From contig JAHBBC010000017.1 in assembly GCA_019915015.1 (NCBI GenBank), positions 372,001 to 436,000 on the forward strand: 64,000 nt of DNA, read 5' to 3'. The position numbers and the translations under genes are program-made. How positions within the stretch are numbered: the stretch's first letter is position 1; every line of letters begins with the position of its first letter. The notes under the pieces are model-generated. The model saw only the letters and a list, made by a program, of their open reading frames with translations. It was not told the DNA's origin and ran no database searches. This DNA is from Auriscalpium vulgare. Lineage: Eukaryota > Basidiomycota > Agaricomycetes > Russulales > Auriscalpiaceae. This document shows, in pieces, positions 43,964 through 54,511 of this stretch.

Positions 43964-44052
43964 CCGAAGTCACGTGACTTCGGAACTTTCCGAAGTGGCT
44001 GTGCCGAAACGGCGGAAACGACGGTCCAGAGACCAAAGTCACGTGACTTTGG
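43964..44052. repeat. Pair of perfect 20-bp palindromes centred on GTCACGTGAC
   Basis: CCGAAGTCACGTGACTTCGG lies at 43964-43983 and CCAAAGTCACGTGACTTTGG at 44033-44052, each its own reverse complement. The first is flanked by GGAAAGTT and AACTTTCC, which lengthens the inverted repeat. The CACGTG core is an E-box-type bHLH site. The related locus has one GTCACGTGAC at about 59892. Confidence 0.9.
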
Positions 44053-44178
44053 TTCAAAATGAAAAACCGAAAAGTCGCGGTGGAATCCCCACTCGACGGG
44101 GAATCAGGCGTATCAGCGCGATCAACGCGTTGATTGCGGCCTTGATCGTGTCTTGTACGCGTCTCCTCGCAGCCAGCC

Positions 44179-47100
44179 ATGTCATCCCACAAGCGCTTCA
44201 AATCGACTTCACGACATGTCAAAGAGTTCACCCCAGGCCTACTATCACTAGGCCAGGTCCCCACGGTCCTAGGCAAGCAAAGGAACATGTTAGATCTCGG
44301 ACAAGTGAGGGCTGCAGAGGAGGTAGCGAGACAGAGCCAGGCACCTCGTATGTACCACCCTTCTGCTACGTAACCAGCTCCTCACTGCAATCTTGTGCAG
44401 GTGTCACGGCTTTTCTTGCCGCGCGATTGTAGAGGCCGGCGTTGAGGTGGGGGAGATCCCGCAAGAGGTTGAGGACTACCTCCAGTCCTTGCCCGCCGAG
44501 CCGGACGACGACGACACACCGGAACTCTGGGTAGATGAGGACGATGAAGATGCCCTGCAGGCAAGAGGTCTAAGCAACTCAGAGATCGCCATGAATCGAG
44601 CTCGAGTGCATGTGATCATCAGGTGCATTCTCCAGTACTTGCAATCCTATTAAAATGCCTTACCCCAGACAGTCTTTATGGAGGCAAGATTTGCGGTCGG
44701 GATCGTCGTACACGCACAGAGAGACGGCGGGCAGCGGACCATGCCTGGGATGCCATTGCACCGGAGCTCCTCAACGCGTACGTTCAGTGGAAGCATGTTG
44801 ACGCCAACATAGCAGGCAACAAGGCGCGTGATGGCATCAGCTCGAGCTCATTCACGGTCCAGATGCTTGGACTATCTGGTGCGTCTGTCTATGGCGGTGC
44901 AGCTTTCTATTCTAACGGCCCCAAGAGGCTATGGCGATCAACCAGGGCCAAGATGAGCCAAACATTGCTCTGGCGCGACATGGTCTCCTCGGGGCTTCGC
45001 CCTTCCTGCCCACCCTCGCCTTCTCTTTCAATCTGCTTGAATTCTACCCACAGCTTCAAGGCCGGCAGCCGACCTTCGGCATCCAGGTGTTTGCCAGGGT
45101 CGTTTGCACTTTCCATGGCGTGAGTACTCTCAACTTTATTTTCTCTAGCTAATTGACCTGCTTCTATACTATCCGAAGCTGCAGGAGACGCTATCTCGCA
45201 CGTTTGACGTTTACTTGGACATCCGCAGGCGGCTCCAGCACCTTACGGACAAGGCCCTCGGTTGAGAGGCCCCCAATTGGCGTGCTCTCTACGGCTGCCC
45301 GTGCTGTGGTTTCAAGGTTCGTGTCCGTTAGAGTTGGACGCGAAAGCTGCCAGTGCAATGCTTACTCTGAACTCTAGCAACCCAACGAGCCAGCCCTGAC
45401 TCCGGATTGCCTGCACGCCATGGACGGCAATAGCTCTCAGAAGCGTCTTCGCGGGGCAGGCCGCGCGGACCTGCGGGAGTCTGAGAGCACCTACTTCCTT
45501 TCCCCTGCGCAGGTGGACGTTTTTGCGAATGAAGTCCGGCGCACAGCTCCGGAGCCAGGGCCGCCGGTCCCCGACTCTGATGCCGAGGCGGGTGGCCTCC
45601 CTACCGACCACCAGCCGAAGTCGAAATGCACAGATGGCTGGCAGGCTGCCAACACAACTTCCATGGGGAAGTCAGTCACTGAGGTATGTGATCAGACTGG
45701 AGTATTCCTAACGACGTGCCGCCACGGCATCATCGAGTTTGTCACAGAGATGCTGTGAAGCGGTGAACTGTGAGTGCCATACTTCTCCCCTCTGTGCACC
45801 TTTGACACCCACCCGCGCAGCGCTAAGTATGCGCTGGCCTCCTTAGATGCAATAATCAAGAACTACGGCAGCGATCAAGCCGTGGGCTATGACATCGGGT
45901 GCTCTATGCACTTGACGGTCATGTCCACAAGCCTCGCCTCCGAAGCGACGGCCCGGCGGCTTCACCTTATAGTCAATGCATTCCACGGCTACGCGCACAA
46001 TCAAAGATGCCAGCTCCTCTTTCACATCCTGTATCAGCTTGGGATGGGAATAGAGGACCTGGAGACTTGCGAGCGGATCTTCAGCAGCCTCAACGGGGTC
46101 GCGCGTACAGTCCACCATGCATCTTATTTCCATTGGCTACAGTTCCTTGATCTTCACCTTCAACGTTGGGACGAAGACCGCTACGGCAAGCTCAGTAAGC
46201 TGCCGCCTCTGCATGCCTCACAGATTTCTCATTCAGCCCCAGGCAGGTTTCTCTACAATAACTATTGACAGGCCCTCGGCATGGTATCGGAGTACACGCG
46301 CGAGCTGGCTGTTTTCACACAGATGACCGGCTTCAGTGGCCCCGATTTCGAACGGTGGATTGCGGGGGAGCGGGACTATCTGGACAGCCTCTGAGAGGAG
46401 CCAGAGGAGGATGTAGAAAAGGTGTCGTACGTCGAGGCCTTGATAAATTTGGAGGCTGCAGAGTGGGGTTTTTTTCCTCTTACATGCCCTGCTGGCTGAC
46501 TCCTGGGCAGGAAGGAAGACGGCGGCATCACCACGGTCGACTTCATGACCTACACACCGGCAAGCTTTCCAGGTGGCTACGATCCGTCCGTTCTACGGGC
46601 CGCAACGGTGAAGGCGAGGGAGCTCGAACGGCGGAGCTCTCAGAGAAAGCTCGTTCTCGCCCAGAACATTGTTGATGATTTGGAACGCCGCCTGGCCATC
46701 AAGGACTGATGGACGCCCGAGTCAGCCGAGTTCCAAACAGTGCGTGACTACATTGAGAAGCGCAAATTTATCCGAGTGGTGGAGGAGCTTGAGGGCCTCG
46801 TCGTACAGAGGCTCTTCGAGCTGGCGAAGGCGAATATATCTGGGACCGGTAAGCATCTTCCTATCGGTCCATCACAGGGCTGATGTTTGTACGGTCAGGC
46901 TACAAGCTACGCAAGCATATCTCACATGCGATAACACACTGGTCAGGCGCCGTTTGCTCCGCCCTCAACCGCTACAACAAGCTTGCTCCACTCCAGCAGC
47001 AGCCGCATCCGACCCTTGACTACTCCGAAGTCGCAGATTACACGTGGCTGGCCGACTTTGATCTCCTCAAAGAATCGCGCTCCAACGTCCTCGACAAGCC

Positions 47101-47629
47101 CTGGTCAAAGCCGGCAAATCGTGAGGTGTCCATGAAGTACTTCAAGGTTCAGCGCGCGAGGGAGGAGCTTACACGGCTCAACGTCGAGGCAGCTCGACTG
47201 CAGGCTTGGGTCGATTTCGAGGACCAGGATCTTGCGACCCGGGCTCACGATATTCATGAGACGCGTCCTCTTCTCTCTTTGCACATCGATAGGCTCCGGG
47301 CTCTTTGTGCCAAGGTCAACGACTCCCACTGTTGACTGCTCGGCCGCACCTACGCGCTCAAAGGCTACACCGGCCCGGTGCCGGACAGGCGCTACACAGC
47401 TGCAACTGTGGGTCCCGGAGAAAAAGAGCAGGACGACAACGACGGCGAGGCGGACATAGAAAAAGACGAGGAGACTAACAAGGAGGTACTGAGCCTGGGG
47501 TACATAGGCTGTCAATTCTGTAAATTGAGGTTCAAGAGATTTGCATGTAATTTGCACAAGTCACGGGACTCGCGCGCGCGGGTGATCAACAAATCTGAAG
47601 GCTTGAGCAACCAACACTTGCTTATTTGA
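44179..47629 (+). pseudogene. KDZ (Kyakuja-Dileera-Zisupton) transposase with five nonsense codons
   Basis: Spliced reading gives the KDZ transposase pattern. The N-terminus is MSSHKRFKSTSRHVKEF. RHGLLGASPFLPTLAFS and GIQVFARVVCTFHG follow near 45000. TFDVYLDIRRRL, then an APNWRALYGCPCCGF segment and HAMDGNSSQKRLRGAG, come next. The core has MGKSVTEVCDQTGVFLTTCR, NYGSDQAVGYDIGCS and VNAFHGYAHNQRCQL, then DLETCERIFSSLNGVAR and DLHLQRWDEDRYG. The tail runs to about 47480-47629. From 45150 onward the exons stay in frame, but TGA codons interrupt at 45263, 45756, 46392, 46707 and 47333. At these places related proteins usually have Arg or Lys. It encodes the transposase of a large cut-and-paste DNA element, now inactive unless rescued. 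Confidence 0.8.
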
Positions 47630-47667
47630 CATCAACGACAATCCCCACCTCGCCCCCCACTTCCACC

Positions 47668-49234
47668 ATGCAGTTGGAGCGGATAATCGACATCAACCTC
47701 GAAGATGTCAAAATTGAGCAATCGATCAGCCCGGAGGACAACTTGTCCGACCTGATCGCCTCCATCGATCTTTCTGGTGAGCGTTATCAACTGCAATTGG
47801 GGCCGTCTTACTCACAGCAAGGTAGAACTCCAGCCGGCTCAGGAAGATGAACGAGTACCAGGCCCTCCGCAGAAGAACAGCCACAAGTACCGCATCCAGG
47901 AGGCAGGGCAGGTAAAGGTTGTCGGTCCATGGTGCGTATTCGGTGGACTCTCTCATCGGATTTTGAACTAATGCTCACTTAACGACAGGTACGAGGCGGC
48001 TGCGCGAATGCAGGGCGTACCTGGGACCGCTGTAAAGGCATTCAAGGCCTCAGCCCAAAGCTTGGGGGCCCCACAATCCGTCGGCAAGGCGCAAAGCAAA
48101 ACCTTGGCGGTGTCGGGCACGGCGCAGCTCCCTGTCAAGGAGAAGGCCGGCTACACGGAGGACCCAGAGTCAACGGCTCACATCATTTGCTACGGCTTTC
48201 TCCCCAGCGTATGCACTAGCTTGTGCGTGCTGCCGCGCTCACAGCCTCCAGCCCACGCTTACTTTTCGCAGGGAGGCCAAGGAGGCGCAGCTCATCGGTC
48301 TAGGGGAGGGTTTCCACATAGAGGTGCCTCTATGGGTGGCAGCTGATAAGATTCGAGAATCCTACCGCCAAGGCTCGTGGGCCCGCTGGGCTTGAGTGGG
48401 GCAAAGGAGGTACGTGGCGACTCCACCACACAACTGTGTACGCACACCCGGCCTCCTCGCAGAGGCACAATCTGCTCGAGCGGGTGCACCTCGAGCTCGT
48501 TCCAGCTGCAAAGAAGTGTGCTGTCCTCCGTGGCTTCGTGCCCAGGCTCTACACTCAGTAGGCGTGCCATGCTCTGCCCGCTCCTCGCTGACATGCTTGA
48601 CAGCACACAGGCCCTGCAGCAGACTGCTTTCTTCAAGCCGTCAGCCTGGACTGAGCATGCAACGTGTTTTGAGGCGGCCGATGTGTTCCGGAAGGCGTTG
48701 CGTGAGGGCAGGGTGGCCGCCCTTGGGAACGCCTGTGCTGCTGAGGTGCACCCGTCCTTTTTGCACGGCGCAATGCTTGTCTGACGCCGCACGCACAGCG
48801 ACGAGAGCTCTTCCTGGATGCAGCAAGGATGCCCGTCCGCCCGCCAGCGACACAGAGCGCCCCGCCCTCCGCTCCCGCAACCAAGGCCCAGCCCTCGAAG
48901 TGCGCCGACTACGACGAGGCCGACTATGCGGACGGCCGTGGCAGCTCGAGCCACACAGGGCTCTGGTATGTTGTCTTTGTTGGTCACATTCTGGGCGTAT
49001 ACGGCAGCTGGTAAGCCCACCGATCTCTCTGTCCATTCCGCCATTCTAATGTAGCAAAGGCCGGAGGCCAAAGAGCAGGTAGATCATGTCAGCTGCGCCG
49101 TCCACGTCAGCTACACAACGCTGGGTGCAGCTCGCTCTGCATTCCGAGATGCACGCATGCAGGGAAGGGTTAGCCGCAGAGATCTGCCGTCGCGCCAACG
49201 CCATTGAATACTGTACCTTTACCTCCTGTACTGT
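47668..49234 (+). pseudogene. KDZ-linked ORF with RNase H1 N-terminal-like modules
   Basis: Exons after ATG 47668 read MQLERIIDINLEDVKIEQ, then HKYRIQEAGQVKVVGPW, and across the next intron YEAAARMQGVPGTAVKAF. The G-x-x-V-G..W-x-E-A..GVPG-x-x-x-K-x-F spacing resembles the small RNase H1 N-terminal (hybrid-binding) domain. The frame continues as HIICYGFLPS and EGFHIEVPLWVAADKIRES to a TGA at about 48393. Further exons near 48480-48540 and 48620-48780 are open. At 48964, WYVVFVGHILGVYGSW, then EAKEQVDHVSCAVHVSYTTL after an intron, gives a second, better RNase H1-N match. Exon joins are partly guessed. It lies just downstream of the KDZ transposase on the same strand and is probably an accessory gene of that element, also damaged. 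Confidence 0.5.
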
Positions 49235-50647
49235 AACATCTTGCACATGAATATAGAGTGATTTTTATCATTTAGAGTGAGCTGCAAAGGTATTGTGAGG
49301 GAGAAAACATCAGGGATACCATCCGAGAGCATATATAGGTGTTGTAATTGGGGGCAGAAAATGTTGCGTCGGGGAGGATAATATCCCATCACGCAGTGAG
49401 GTTCATGTAGTGCCTTTGCCCCTTCGACTTGACAATCTGGAGCCTATGCCCCCCTGCCCCAGACATGCTCAACATGTAAGTAGATTTTTGAGCTCGGGCT
49501 GCCTTATGCATGCGCCCACAGTAATATTTGCCTCCTCAAGCCCCGCGGTGGTGTCAATATTTGCTGTATACCATTGTCCAGACTCAATGCCACGTGACAT
49601 TTTTACTTGCTACCGGAGCGCCGCCCCGGCCGAGGAGGCTTGCTCTCCCTCTTCCCCTTAAGCCTGCGCTCTTCTTTCGCTATGGGCACAAGTGATGAGC
49701 AACGGAAGGCCACTCAGAGTGCCTATTACCGCAGGTAAGTCAGTCACACAGGCTTGCATCTGATCGTTGCTGATTTGCTATCTACAGGAACAAGGAGAAG
49801 CTGCTCGACAAGAAAAGACAGTGCTACTTCGTACAAAAAGGCCGTCAAAAGATAGGAGATGTTGACAAGGTGTTGATCTGTGGGGCCCGCTATTTGGTGT
49901 TGGATGGGCTAAGGAGGTGCGTCTTCTATCTCTCACTGTCGGGCTCTGTTCGTGCTTGAAACGCCCGCTGCACAGCCCGTACTCGAGCCCAACTGCGTGG
50001 GTGCATCGATGCTGCACGACATATTCAGAAAGTGAAGATGAACCTGGCTGATCATGCCCCCAGCATGGCCCATCACAGACACGTGCGGGCTGCCAAGGGA
50101 CAGGCAACCTGCGGTCCATGCAGAGGGCGGGGACATTGCAACGCAGAGGATAACGTGAAGATGAGGGGAAAAGGTAAAAATAGACGCGCAGCCTGGCGGC
50201 GAGACGCCTGCCTCTTATACTCCAGCCGTGCCGATATGTGCCGAGTTGTACCACAGACTGCGCGTCGTGGCCGAAACCTTTGCATTCAAACTGAATATCA
50301 CTTGACCGCAAAGATCCTTACAATGCCTGACCGGCAACTCGGGCTAGTTAAATCACAACCAAAATCATGGAGCACAACCTCAAGAACAGCAACACCAGGG
50401 GCACTGCCCGGTATACTCCTCATACTGGACTGACTTCAATTGCAATCAAGGGACAAATTGAAATAAAGGTATGAAGACAGTCGGAGGATACATTATACAG
50501 ATCGGCTAGATATCTCTTTTCAAGTTCGACGTTGTTAGGGAAGATTGGTACTGTGGTCAGTGCTCTTCGACGAGGCCATTAATTCCTCTGTTACATTGTG
50601 CCATAAGCCACTGCACCATCCGCCGCAATCCCCTCTTCCACCAGCGC
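49235..50647. other. Transposon-derived or unassigned sequence
   Basis: A short spliced frame at 49682-49880 reads MGTSDEQRKATQSAYYRR, then NKEKLLDKKRQCYF after an intron. It is a basic helical piece seen at the start of some transposon proteins, but too short to name. A 93-bp repeat copy lies at 50008. I see nothing else. Confidence 0.35.
50008..50100. repeat. Dispersed 93-bp repeat, copy 2
   Basis: This copy is about 96% identical to 28640-28732 and in the same orientation. Homology ends sharply at both sides. Confidence 0.9.
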
Positions 50648-52701
50648 TCAGGCTTTCTCCAACCTCACACTTATAGTGCATTTGAAGCCCATTGGGTGCC
50701 TATCTCGACCTGTCCGTGATCTTGTACACCTCTCAGACTCGTCAGGAACGCACGTTACAATGAGGAGCCACAGCGAGTCCATCGCAAACCCTTTCCCGGG
50801 ACGGACACTACCCCTCGTCAAACAGAGTGCTTATGCTTGGATAATCGTGATAAGACTCACCGCCGCCCAAAACCAAAAGGCACCCGCAGCGGGTCCATCT
50901 CTGGGACGTTCTTTCCGTCGTTGAGGTGCCGTTCGGGCGTGAATTCGTGGGGTTGGCGTAGATCGTGGGGTCGTGTAGGATGGCCCTGCGCTCAGAGAGG
51001 TGCGTAAGTCAATTGTCAAACGCATGAGATGAGATGCCATGCACGCACCACATGTTCCCAGTTATCAGAGACCCCTTGGCTATCCGATAACCGCGATATT
51101 CATCATCATCAATCAGCCTATGCGGGACGCCTGTATATTTCCCATCAGCTCTTCACAACATTGCTAGGTATACAAAGTCCCACCTTGCGGCGCGATGGGA
51201 TGCCACCTCATGACTTCTTTCAGTATGGCCTCAATATATGGCAGCTCCGCATGGTTGCTGAAGTCTGGCAGCTGGAGCGGACCGACAACGCGATCGAGCT
51301 TGACCTGCGCAGAACGCTGAACAGCGGGGTGGAGGACCATGGCGAGCACGAAGATGTGGGCGACGCTCACGGTCTACACAGTGTCAAAACTGCCTCTCAG
51401 TGAGAGAAGTTTAGCACACATACCGTATCGGCTCCGCCTGCGCTCTCGGCCGTTATGCTATGTCGCAAATGCATGATATATAGTACTGCTTGCCTATATA
51501 CGCCGCAGCCGCGCAGTCCATAAGGAGCGTTTCCTGCTCCGGATCAGGCTTCTGCTCGTCAATTTCTTGCAGTAGGCGCGCAGTGAGCAACGGTGATGCG
51601 GTCCCCGATGCCTGCCAAAATTGTCATCGCACTTCGGCCTGTTGAAGCGCATGAGCAGGGGACATACAATGGACGTCTTGACCATGTCGAAAGGGACGTG
51701 TAATAGTTCGTGCAGGTCTTCGTGCCACCTGTGCACCTTCTGCGCGAGGTTTCGTCCACCAAGCCAGGACGGGAACGATTGTACTGCGTGTTAGTACGTC
51801 AATCACCGAATGGTCCGGGATACCTTCGAGGCTCACAGAAGGAAACAGGGTTGACAATCCACATGACTGGGGCAGTTCCGACTGACACTGCGTCCATTAC
51901 GGCTACCCCGAGCACGGCGAGCCTGTCCGTGCGCGACGAGATCTGGATGCCATACGTCACGTCAATAATGAGCTGTCCCGCCTGCCTGTGTGCTTGCACA
52001 GTTCTCATTATCAGCTCATTATCTTCATTAGCACAGAGTCACTCACAAGTGCAGATGGTCGACGAATGCCTCTGGCTCGGTCAGAAAGTTCTTGCGCATC
52101 GCTAGAATGGCGCAACAGTGGCTCAGATAATATGCTGGTAGCGCGGACTTGGAAAATTAGGAGGACAAGAGCCGACGGCGTGCCGCCCAATCTTTTCCGT
52201 ACGGCATAAAGCCACAGTTGCACTCGATATGGCCAATTGTGTATCGCGGTGGGTATGGTGCGTAGACAGGAGTAGAAGTAGTATGTACATACAGGTTGAG
52301 GAGGGGGGGCCACGGCCGGTCAGAGTATTTAGCAGAACGCTTCTCGAAGAGGTCGCCCACAGCATCCATGGAGTTGAGGATTATCAGCGACTTGGTGCCG
52401 ATGATTGCATGTATGACGTCCCCTGTGGTATCGGTGAGTGCAAAAGTAGCTGCTCTATAAGTGAGCACGCACCATAACTTTCCTTCCAGGCTGTGAGTGT
52501 CTTCCACTCTTCCTTCCACGGCATGTGAAGCAGGCTCCCGAGGATAGGAATCTTAGGTCCAGGGGGGAGAGGCAGTTGGCTCTTTCGAGCTGAGACGAAA
52601 CGAGTGATGAGGGGGAGCGTTAATGCAAGGCATAGACAGGCAACGGGCACGGTCATCGAAGACGGAATCCAGAAGCCTAGGAAAAAGTCCGGCAGTGCCA
52701 T
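50648..52701 (-). pseudogene. Cytochrome P450, broken, heme cysteine lost
   Basis: The minus strand starts MALPDFFLGFWIPSSM at 52701 with a membrane anchor and the Pro hinge LPLPPGPKIPILGSLLHMP. It continues through SLIILNSMDAVGDLFEKRS, IDVTYGIQI and RWHEDLHELLHVPFD. The I-helix is represented by GGADT near 51440, then VAHIFVLAMVLHP. The K-helix ExxR is EVMR, followed by WHPIAP. It ends GFKCTISVRLEKA with a stop at 50648. This is the layout of agaricomycete CYP64-like enzymes. Two lesions disable it. A single C is missing near 50951, between HDPTIYANP and HEFTPERHL. In the heme loop, splicing gives FGFGRRVRPGKGF, where the invariant Cys is Arg (CGT at 50801-50803). The meander to C-terminus is also shortened. 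Confidence 0.85.
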
Positions 52702-54511
52702 TGTAGCCTGGTAAAGTCGATTGCGAGGGCGTTTGTCGACGAGCGGAGATGTCCCGTGTTTTGACTTCGAATTGGCGCGATGCAATGAAGGAGAGGCCCT
52801 GCATCGGTGGCTGCCTGTCATCCATAAGAAGTACTGGCGCAATCTCGTGGGAACAGGCGCTGCACTTGTTTCAGATGCAAGCCGTATGTACTTGATAAGG
52901 AGACCAGGAAGAGAGATCATTCACTGCTTGGTCACCGCTGGCAGCTACACACTACCCAGGCCTCGTCACTGTTTGGGAACCAGGCTAGCTGGCTGCTGGC
53001 CGCATCTGGAAGTACATCTGAAAGTGGGAATTATGGAGTGAATCAATTTGTGTCGCAGTGATTGGAAAGTAAAACGGAGGGAACACACCAGTCGTAACAG
53101 AAACTACCCAGTGCGGGACAGCAGGCTGCATTGGAGCCGGTAAAGCACGTGGCTAGAAAGACGTCAAAGCCAAACACAAGGTATCTGTCTGCTCCGCGTT
53201 CAAGTTCCTCGTCTTCTGAGCATGCGCTTGGGGGCGCCGCACCGTCAGCAGGTGTGTGAGGAACTCTCTTCGTTGGAAACTTCACGTGACCTATCCCAAT
53301 GAACGCGGCTTTGAACGCATGCCCTACTGGAAGACGAGTGGGAGTCGTGCGCGAGTGGGTTGGTTGCCAAGTGTGTGGGTGCGAGTAACGCCCGGAGAGC
53401 AGGACAGCGATTTTGCGCATCTGAGTTATGTGCAATTTGCGGGAAGGACCTCCGTGCAGGTGGACAAGTGCCTTGCGACGTCGGAAAAGTTGGAAAGGCG
53501 CGCTGAGAAGATATGGCCTGGAAAACGGAAGCCATGGAGGAACTGCCCGGGAGTTAGAGTAGCCAACAGGCCTAGTTTAGACGACATGCCTGCTGCCTAA
53601 CAACCAGGGCCAAAGACGGGCTTCAAGGCGTTTCCAGACTTGTCAGTTCAACTTCAGGGTTGTTCGATTGACTGCAAGCGAAATCAGTTGACATCTACCA
53701 ACGTAAAAGCTGTTCGCATAAGTACCAGCTCAGTCATGAATTCTTCTGTCCTCGTCTGGATTTCAACGTTGATACCGAAGTTGGCGGGATCGGTAGCCAG
53801 CCCTGGATCGAGCATCGCGTCGTAGCAGTAGACGTCTAGGCAAGATTCGTCAGACGTCCCAGTCCCGCCATACATCGCATGGGTGGAACGCACCTGCTCC
53901 TCCTTCGGGAGTGATTGTCCCCAGCTTGAAGCTAACAGGGTGTCCGCTCTCCTCGAAATGCTCCAAACCGTGACCGTTGCCTCCGACACCTCCTTCTGAC
54001 CATATCCGAGGCTATCCAAGGGATCCAAAAGTGAGACAAAGCCATGAGTTCTCGCGAGACCTGGCTGGCCTCCACGAGGGACCGGGATTGGTTATTACGC
54101 ACCCGACACAACTATGGGTCCGGAGACAATTCCCAACGCTAAGGTGTGCTCATTCGGCGCAATTTCGAGTCACAAGCCTTGACTTCCGGTTTGCGCGCTG
54201 AAGAGAAGGACAACGTCGGTCAGGCTCCTCCAGAACGAATCGGTGCTGGCGACCAGGACCTTATTGGATTGCTCCGCGACGCCATACATTGAGGTACATA
54301 GTGGTGGTGGGAGAAGAGCAGAAACGGTCAGGAGGGATGGGAGGGCTGCCAGAGCAACGCATGGCGACGGCGGAGCTGCACTCCGACAATTCTGTAAACG
54401 CGGCGTGCTCAGTTGTCTTCTCCCGCGTGGACTCTCGAGTCTCACATTTCAGCACCTTTTGCATTCAAATGCCTTGTCGCCAATATCTTGACAACAACGA
54501 CAGCCTCTACA
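52702..54511. other. Intergenic region, no supported gene
   Basis: The minus-strand frame at 53684-54028 (114 residues, DVYCYDAMLDPGLATDPANF) has reasonable composition and could be a gene fragment, but I do not recognise it. Other frames look random. The last 200 bp precede the F-box gene and are pyrimidine-rich. Confidence 0.35.

Larger units (their letters stand above)
42573..44095. repeat. Dispersed repeat, copy 1 (about 1.5 kb)
   Basis: Shared landmarks with 58692-59995, in the same order, are GGTAGTAGGGCGGAA then CCCTAGAGCGCTG (start), ATGAGGGGGGAAAGTAACTTG (43298; middle), TACGGAAAC about 80 bp later, and a GTCACGTGAC palindrome near the end. The rest has diverged. It carries a minisatellite of GGCGAGGTTCGG units (43035-43170). 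Coding potential is weak. The purine run followed by GTAACTTG may mark a polypurine tract and LTR start, in which case this would be the 3' end of an old LTR element. Confidence 0.55.

Noticed and set aside
46392..47335. TGA read as a sense codon (recoding) in the KDZ gene
   Set aside because: Several nuclear genes here end normally in TGA, and no recoding signal is visible. Deamination of CGA is a simpler explanation.
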